DNA from: Abelmoschus esculentus
Lineage: Eukaryota; Streptophyta; Magnoliopsida; Malvales; Malvaceae
Direction of reading: 5' to 3'
Assembly: GCA_035048815.1 (NCBI GenBank)
Contig: JAUCBN010000024.1
Location: forward strand, 6,570,001 to 6,634,000
Length of the DNA stretch: 64,000 nt
The position numbers were made by a program, and so were the translations under genes. Under the pieces are notes generated by a model. The model made no database searches, had not been told where the DNA came from, and saw only the letters and a list, made by a program, of their open reading frames with translations. Numbering within the stretch: the stretch's first letter is position 1; each line of letters begins with the position of its first letter. Shown piece by piece: positions 57,944-64,000 of the stretch.

Positions 57944-60900
57944 TAAGAGAAGGGCCATTCATCACGACATACACTCAAAGAGAGGGGTCGTCCATCACGG
58001 CATACGCTAAAACAGAGGGAATGTTCATAATGACATACGATAGAAGAGAGAGGTCATTCATCACGACATACGCTCAAAGAGATGGGTCTTCCATCATGGT
58101 ATATGCTCAAAGGGATGGACCGTTCATTATGACAAGAACTGGAACAGAGGAGTCGTTCATCGCGACATACGCTCAAAGAGAGGGGTCAGCCATCACGGTA
58201 GACGCTCTAAGAAAGGGACCATTCATTATAACATGCGCTTGAAGAGTGTGGTCATTCACCGCGACATACGCTCAAAGAGAGGGGTCGTCCATCACGGTAT
58301 ACGCTCTAAGAAAGGGACTGTTCATTATCACATGCACTCGAAGAGAAGGGTCATTCATTATGACATACGCTCAAAGAGAAGGGTCGTCCATCATGGCATA
58401 CACGCAAAGAGATGGACCATTCATTATGACATACGCTTGAAGAAAGGGATCATTCACTACGACATACACTCAAAGAGGGTTCATCCATCACGGTATACGC
58501 TCTAAGAAAGGGACTGTTCATTATGACATGCACTTATAGAGAAGGCTCATTCATCGCGACATACGCTCAAAGAGAGGGATCGTTCATCACGGTATACGCT
58601 CAAAGAGAGGGACCATTCATCATGACATGAGTCGAAGAGAGGAGTTATTCATCGCAACATACGCTCAAAGAGAGGGGTCATCGATCAAGGTATACGCTCA
58701 AAGAGAAGGACCGTTCATAATGACATGCACTCAAAAAGAGGGGTTACTCATCGCGACATACGTTCAAAGAGAGGTGACTTCCATCATGGTATACGCTCAA
58801 AGAGTGAGACCGTTCATAATTACAAGCACTCGAAGAGAAGCGTCATTCATCGTGACACACGCTAAAAGAAAGGGGTCAACCATTACGGTAGACGCTCAAA
58901 TAAAGGGATTGTTCATTATAACAAACGCTTGAAGAGAGGGCTCATTCATCACGACATATGCTCTAAGAGTGGGGACACTCGAAGAGAAGCGTCATTCATC
59001 GTGAAATATGCTCAAAGAGAGGGGTCGTCCATCACGGTATACGCTCTAAAAAAGGACCGTTCATTATGTTATACGCTCAAAGATAGGGGTCATTCATCAC
59101 GATATACGCTTAAAGAGATGGCTCATCCATCAAGGTATACGCTCAAAGAAAGGGACCATTCATTATGACATGAAACTCGTAGAGAGGAGACATTCATCGC
59201 GTCATACGCTCAAAGAGAGGGGCCGTCCATCACGGTATACGCTCTAAGAATTATGATATGCACTCGAAGAGAGGTATCCTTCATCGCGACATACGCTCAA
59301 AGAGAGGGTTTTTCCATCATGGTATATACTCTAAGAAAGGGACTGTTCATTATGACATGCACTCGAAAAGAGGTGTCATTCATCGCGACATACGCTCAAA
59401 GAGAGGGACCATTCATTATGACATGCACTCGAAGAGAGCGGTCATTCAACGCGACATACGCTCAAAGAGAAGGGTCGTCTTTTATGGTATACGCTCAAAG
59501 GGAGGGGTCATTGATCACGGTATACGCTCAAAGAGAGGGACTGTTCATTATGACATGAACTCGAAGAGAGGGGTTATTCATCGCAACAAATGCTAAAAGA
59601 GAGGTTTCGTCCATCATGATTTGCGCTCAAAGAGATAAACCATTCATTATGACAAGCACTAGTAGAGAGGGGTCATTCATTGCGACATACGCTTAAAGAG
59701 AGGGGTCATTCATCAAGGTATACGCTCAAAGGGAGGGACCGTTCATTATGACATGCACTCAATGAGAGATGTCATTCATCGCTACATACACTCGAAGAGG
59801 GGTGTCGTCCATCACGGTATACGCTCTAAGAAAGGGACAGTTCATTATGACAAGCATTTGGAGAGAGGGTTCAATCATCGCGACATATGGTCAAAGAGAG
59901 GGGTCAGCCATCACGGTAGAGGTTCTAAGAAAGGGACCATTCATTATGACATACGCTTGAAGAGAGTCATTTACCGCAACATACGCTCAAAGAGAGGGGT
60001 TGTCCATCACGGTATATGCTCTAAGAGAAGGACCGTTAATTATGACATGCACTCGAAGGAAGGTGTCATTCATTACGACATACCCTCAAAGAGAGGGGTC
60101 GTCCATCACGGTATATGCTCAAAGAGAGGGGTCATCGATCATGGTATACGCTGAAAGTGAGGAACCATTCTTTATTACAAGAACTTAAAGAGAAGGGTCG
60201 TCCATCACGGTATATTCTCAAAGAGAGGGACCGTTCACCATGACATACACTCAAAGAGAGCGGCCATTCATCGCAACATACGATGAAAGAGATGGGTCAT
60301 CGATCATGTTATACGTTCAAAGAGAGGGACCGTTCATTATGACAAGCACTCGAAGAGAGGGGTCATTCATCACGACATACGCTCAAAGAGAAGGGTCGTC
60401 TTTTACAATATATGCACAAAGAGAGGGAACGTTCATTATGACATGCACACGAATAGAGGGTTTATTTATCACGACATATGCTCTAAGAGAGGGGTCAACC
60501 ATCACTATAGACGCTTTAAGAAAGGGACCATTCATTATGACATGCACTCGAAGAGAGGGGTCATTCATCGTGACATATGCTCAGAGAGAGGGGCTCCCAT
60601 CACCGTTTATGCTCAACAAGAGGGATCGTTAATTATGACATGCACTCGAAGAGAGTGGTCATTCATCGCGACATACGCTTAAAGAGATGGGTCGTCTATT
60701 ACGATATATGCACAAAGAGAGAGAACGTTAATTATGACAAGCACTCAAAGAGAATGGTCATTTATTGCGACATACGCTTGAAGAGATGGGTCGTCCCTTA
60801 CGATATACGCACAAAGAGAGGGAACGTTCATTATGGCATGCATAGGAAGAGAGGGGTTATTTATGGCGACATACGCTCAAAGAGAGGGGTCATCCATCAT

Positions 60901-61425
60901 TGTAGACGCTCTAAGAAAGGGATCGTTCATTATGATATGCAATCAAAGAGAGGGGTCACCCATCACGATTTACGCTCAAAGAGAGTGACCGTTAATAATG
61001 ACATGCACTTGAAGAGAGGGGTCAATCATCGCGACATATGCTCAAAGAGAGGGGTCGTTAATCATGGCATACTCTAAAAGAGAGAGATCGTTCATTATAG
61101 CAGACGCTTGAAGAAAGGGGTCATTCACCATGACATACGCTCAAAGAGAGGTGTCGTCCATCACGGTATACGCTTTAAGAATGGGACGTTCATTATGACA
61201 TGCAGAAAGAAGAGAAGGGTCATTCATCGCGACATACACTCAATGAGAGGGGTCGTCCATCATGGTATACACTCAAAGAGAGAGATCGTTCAACATGACT
61301 TGCACCCGAAGAGAGGGGTCATGCATCGCATCATACGCTCAAAGAGAGTGGTCAATGATAGGGACCGTTCAATATGACATGCACTCGAAGAGAAGTGCTA
61401 TTCATCACGACATAAGCTCAATGAG
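57944..61425. repeat. 33-bp minisatellite, block 4 (~105 units)
   Basis: Same family and trimer order as block 3, from AAGAGAAGGGCCATTC to AAGCTCAATGAG. It abuts the polyprotein-tail fragment at ~61428. Units with GTCAGCCATCACGGTAGACGC form a recurrent variant here (58185, 59905, ~60490 as GTCAACC) and in block 3 (~52621, 55247), which shows that the blocks share history. Confidence 0.92.
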
Positions 61426-61427
61426 TG

Positions 61428-61606
61428 ATACGATCACAACCAACAATGAATCAGAAGAATTTCCTATTGGACCTATGACTCGTGCTAAAACCAAGAAATT
61501 TCAAGAGGCCATGGGAAATCTATTTATTCAAGGCTGGAAATTAGAGAATGCAACACCAACTATGTTGGAACAATACAGCCTCCTACTTGTGCATGAGTTT
61601 GCATGA
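61428..61606 (+). pseudogene. gypsy polyprotein C-terminal tail
   Basis: The frame reads DTITTNNESEEFPIGPMTRA then KTKKFQEAMGNLFIQGW and stops at TGA. GPMTRAKTKK corresponds to GPITRSKVKK encoded in the LTRs at 42685 and 49374, so this piece comes from a related element and was probably LTR-encoded too. The upstream integrase is replaced by minisatellite. Confidence 0.7.
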
Positions 61607-62132
61607 GTTTTTTCTTAAGTTTTTAAATTTAATTTCAGCATGTGTGCATGAATAAATAATGTTTGATATTCATTTAAGCATGTTAGTTCAATTAAGTTCA
61701 TTAGTTTAATTAATGCATGATAGTTCACTTAAAGCATGTTAGTTTTCTTATGTTTATGAGTTCATTTAGTGTGTGGATAAATTAATTAAACTAGATCATT
61801 CAATGTAACTAGTTTCATTAATTAAACTAGCTCATTAAATATGTTTCATGCATTCACTTTTATTTTATTGAATAAAGTTGTTATCTAATGGTTGCTTATA
61901 TTTTCATCTAGGGTATTCATTTGGGATCAAATGGCTGATCATTTTCTACAAGAATGACAAGTCATTTACTACCAATTAAAGACACTTGAAGACACCATGA
62001 TGGCTTATCAGTTTCAAGATATTCAAGGGATATTTACACACCACTTAAAGGCTTTCAGTTTCAGCAAGAAAACAATGGAGTTATTTAAGAAAAAGAGATA
62101 AGAAAGAATTTGTTTTCGGAAAAGATGATTCT
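61607..62132 (+). other. Probable LTR/leader remnant upstream of pol
   Basis: AT-rich with repeated TTCATTAATTAAACTAG- and AGCATGTTAGTT-like phrases (61670-61850). TTTTCATCTAG/GGTATTC near 61905 resembles a splice acceptor. No PBS is recognisable and gag is absent before pol. A possible degraded gag remnant (61920-62090) cannot be aligned with confidence. Confidence 0.45.
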
Positions 62133-63363
62133 TGTACTTATGTACAAGGAGAGTTATTTAAGCACTAACAATCTTGACCCAAATCTTCCATCTTTTATTG
62201 TTTCATTGTTGCAGGAATATGAAGACCTATTTCCAGAAGAGATTCCAAGTGGATTACCTCCAATTCGTGGAATAGAGCATCAAATTGACTTTGTTCCTGG
62301 TGCTATCATTCCTAACCGACCAGCTTATCGATGTAACCCCGAGGAAACTAAGGAGTTACAAAGGCAAGTTTTAGATTTGATGGAAAAGGGTTATATTAGA
62401 GAGAGCCTTAGTCCTTGTGTAGTACCTGTTCTACTTGTGCCTAAGAAAGATGGTACATGGCGCATGTGTGGACTGTCGTGCGGTTAACAAAATAACAATA
62501 AAGTATCGTCATCCTATTCCACGTTTAGATGATATGTTAGATGAGCTTAGTGGTTCTAAGGTATTCTCTAAGATTGATCTTAAAAGTGGTTACCACCAAA
62601 TTCGAATGCGAGAAGGGGATGAGTGGAAAACTGCATTCAAGACTAAACAAGGATTATATGAGTGGTTGGTTATGCCGTTCGGTCTAACTAATGCACCAAG
62701 CACTTTCATGAGATTAATGAATCACATCCTTAGACAATTCTTAGGTAAGTTTTGTGTAGTGTATTTTGATGATATTCTTATATATAACAAGAGTTTGAGT
62801 GAACATGTTCAACATCTAAGGTCAGTATTAGATGTTTTGAGAAATGAAAGACTTTATGCTAATCTACAAAAATGCATATTTTGCACTAACAAGGTTGTTT
62901 TCCTAGGTTTTGTTGTGAGTGCAGATGGATTAGAAGTTGATAGAGAAAAGGTTAAGGCAATTGAGGAATGGACTAGACCAACACAAGCATTAGCCAAGTT
63001 AGAAGCTTCCATGGTTTAGCAAGCTTCTATCGTCGGTTTGTACCCAATTTCAGCACCTTAGCTGCTCCTTTAACCGGGGTCATTAAAAAGAATTCCAACT
63101 TCTTTTGGGGTGAAGAACAAGAGAAATCCTTTAACCTGATTAAGGATTGTTTAATTAATGCACCATTATTAACTTTACCTGATTTTAACAAAGTTTTTGA
63201 GGTTGAATGTGATGCTTCAGGTTTGGGAATTGGAGCAGTTTTATCTCAAGAAGGACGCACCATAGCCTACTTTAGTGAGAAATTGAGTGGAGCTACACTC
63301 AATTATCCAACCTATGATAAGGAAATGTATGCACTAATTCGGGCCTTGGAAACTTGGGTCTAA
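62133..63363 (+). pseudogene. gypsy reverse transcriptase and RNase H, frameshifted
   Basis: Protease-RT linker DPNLPSFIVSLLQEYEDLF precedes the RT: GIEHQIDFVPGA, GYIRESLSPCVVPVLLVPKK, then a 2-base loss in a TGTG run near 62468, then VDCRAVNKITIKYRHPIPRL, FSKIDLKSGYHQIRMREGD, EWLVMPFGLTNAPSTFMRL and the catalytic VVYFDDILIY. A second frameshift near 63000 moves to FHGLASFYRRFVPNFSTL and RNase H (FEVECDASGLGIGAVLSQ, YPTYDKEMYALIRALETW), which ends at TAA 63361-63363 with some residues missing. Same family as 44797-46257 and 48085-49381. Confidence 0.93.
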
Positions 63364-64000
63364 GGAATTCATCATCCATACAGACCACGAGGCATTAAAG
63401 CACATCAAGGGTCAGCATAAGCTAAACAAGAGACATGCCAAATGGGTTGAGTTTCTTGAAGCCTTCCCTTATGTGATCATGTATAAAAAGGGTAAGGAAA
63501 ACATTGTTGCTGATGCACTTTCACGTAGGTATGCCCTTCTTAACACCTTAGACTCTAAATTGTTAGCTTTTGCTTTCATTAAGGAATTATACGAGTCTGA
63601 CTATGATTTTGGTGAAGTGTACAAAATTTGTGAGAAAGGTGCACATGATAAGTTTTATAGAGATGATGGATACCTATTCAAGGAAGGGAAGCTTTGCATC
63701 CCACAAGGATCCATTCCAGAGTTGCTCCTCAAGGAAGCACATGGGGGAGGACTAATGAGACATTTTGGAGTAGCGAAGACGTTGAACATGCTTCAAGAGC
63801 ACTTGTATTGGCCAAAGATGAAACGAGATGTTGAGAGGCTATGTGACCGTTGTATCACATGTAGAAATGCCAAGTCAAAAGCCATGCCCCATGGCCTATA
63901 TACTCCACTACCTATTCCTAATGTACCTTGGGTAGACATATCCATGGATTTTGTACTTGGGCTGCCACGTACAAAGAATAACAAAGATTCCATCTTTGTA
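63364..64000 (+). pseudogene. gypsy RNase H end and integrase N-terminus, continuing past window
   Basis: The frame resumes KEFIIHTDHEALKHIKGQHK, keeping an RNase H Asp, through IVADALSRRYALLNTLD. The intact HHCC finger follows (GGGLMRHFGVAKTLNML, then CDRCITCRNAKSK), then the integrase core start VPWVDISMDFVLGLPRTK with its first catalytic Asp, still open at base 64000. Confidence 0.92.

Noticed and set aside
43872..61425. Regular ~33-bp direct repeats resembling a CRISPR array
   Set aside because: Units are head-to-tail with no unique spacers, the context is a plant genome with LTR retrotransposons, and no cas-like genes are present.

Overview
This window looks like centromeric or pericentromeric heterochromatin of a flowering plant, probably a eudicot. 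I see no host protein-coding gene. The sequence consists of nested LTR retrotransposons (Ty3/gypsy and Ty1/copia, primed by initiator Met-tRNA), one LINE 3' end, a long AT-rich ~170-bp satellite, and a 33-bp minisatellite family totalling about 10 kb. The organism and element lineages are judged from recalled family motifs, not from a search.

Layout. (1) 1-7198: minus-strand Ty3/gypsy chromovirus, Tekay/Del-like. It has integrase, RNase H, RT, protease and gag in several broken pieces, a PBS, and a 2488-bp 5' LTR. The 3' part lies off the left edge. (2) 7199-15090 and 24709-42433: one satellite array of ~170-bp monomers, mostly in an A-B-C trimer (510-511 bp) higher-order repeat. It is interrupted at 15091-24708 by a complete copia element with a GTTTT target duplication, and at 41478-41787 by a 5'-truncated LINE on the minus strand. 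(3) 42434-64000: debris of a second gypsy family, plausibly CRM-like because the integrase lacks an obvious classical chromodomain and the polyprotein reading frame runs into the LTR. The debris is interleaved with four blocks of the minisatellite (43872-44300, 47118-48084, 50758-56129, 57944-61425).

The copia element (SIRE-like) has an intact gag, a pol with nonsense and frameshift lesions plus a lost integrase catalytic Glu, and a third ORF after pol. That ORF sits behind a host-gene-like leader with a putative 5'UTR intron and a cluster of GTATCGATAC-type palindromes like those in the element's own LTRs. Its LTRs differ by roughly 1.3% (counted by eye), so the insertion is younger than the satellite it split.

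The most unusual item is the minisatellite. Its 33-bp unit (three subtypes, 99-bp trimer) has no consensus stop in the three forward frames, so long 11-residue-repeat ORFs run in overlapping frames. One block is fused in frame to integrase. The two blocks that follow a recognisable LTR promoter begin about 370-500 bp downstream of the TATA box. The satellite is the other main feature: local AB dimers, a 2045-bp (12-monomer) near-identical tandem duplication, and microhomology deletions record its recent evolution.
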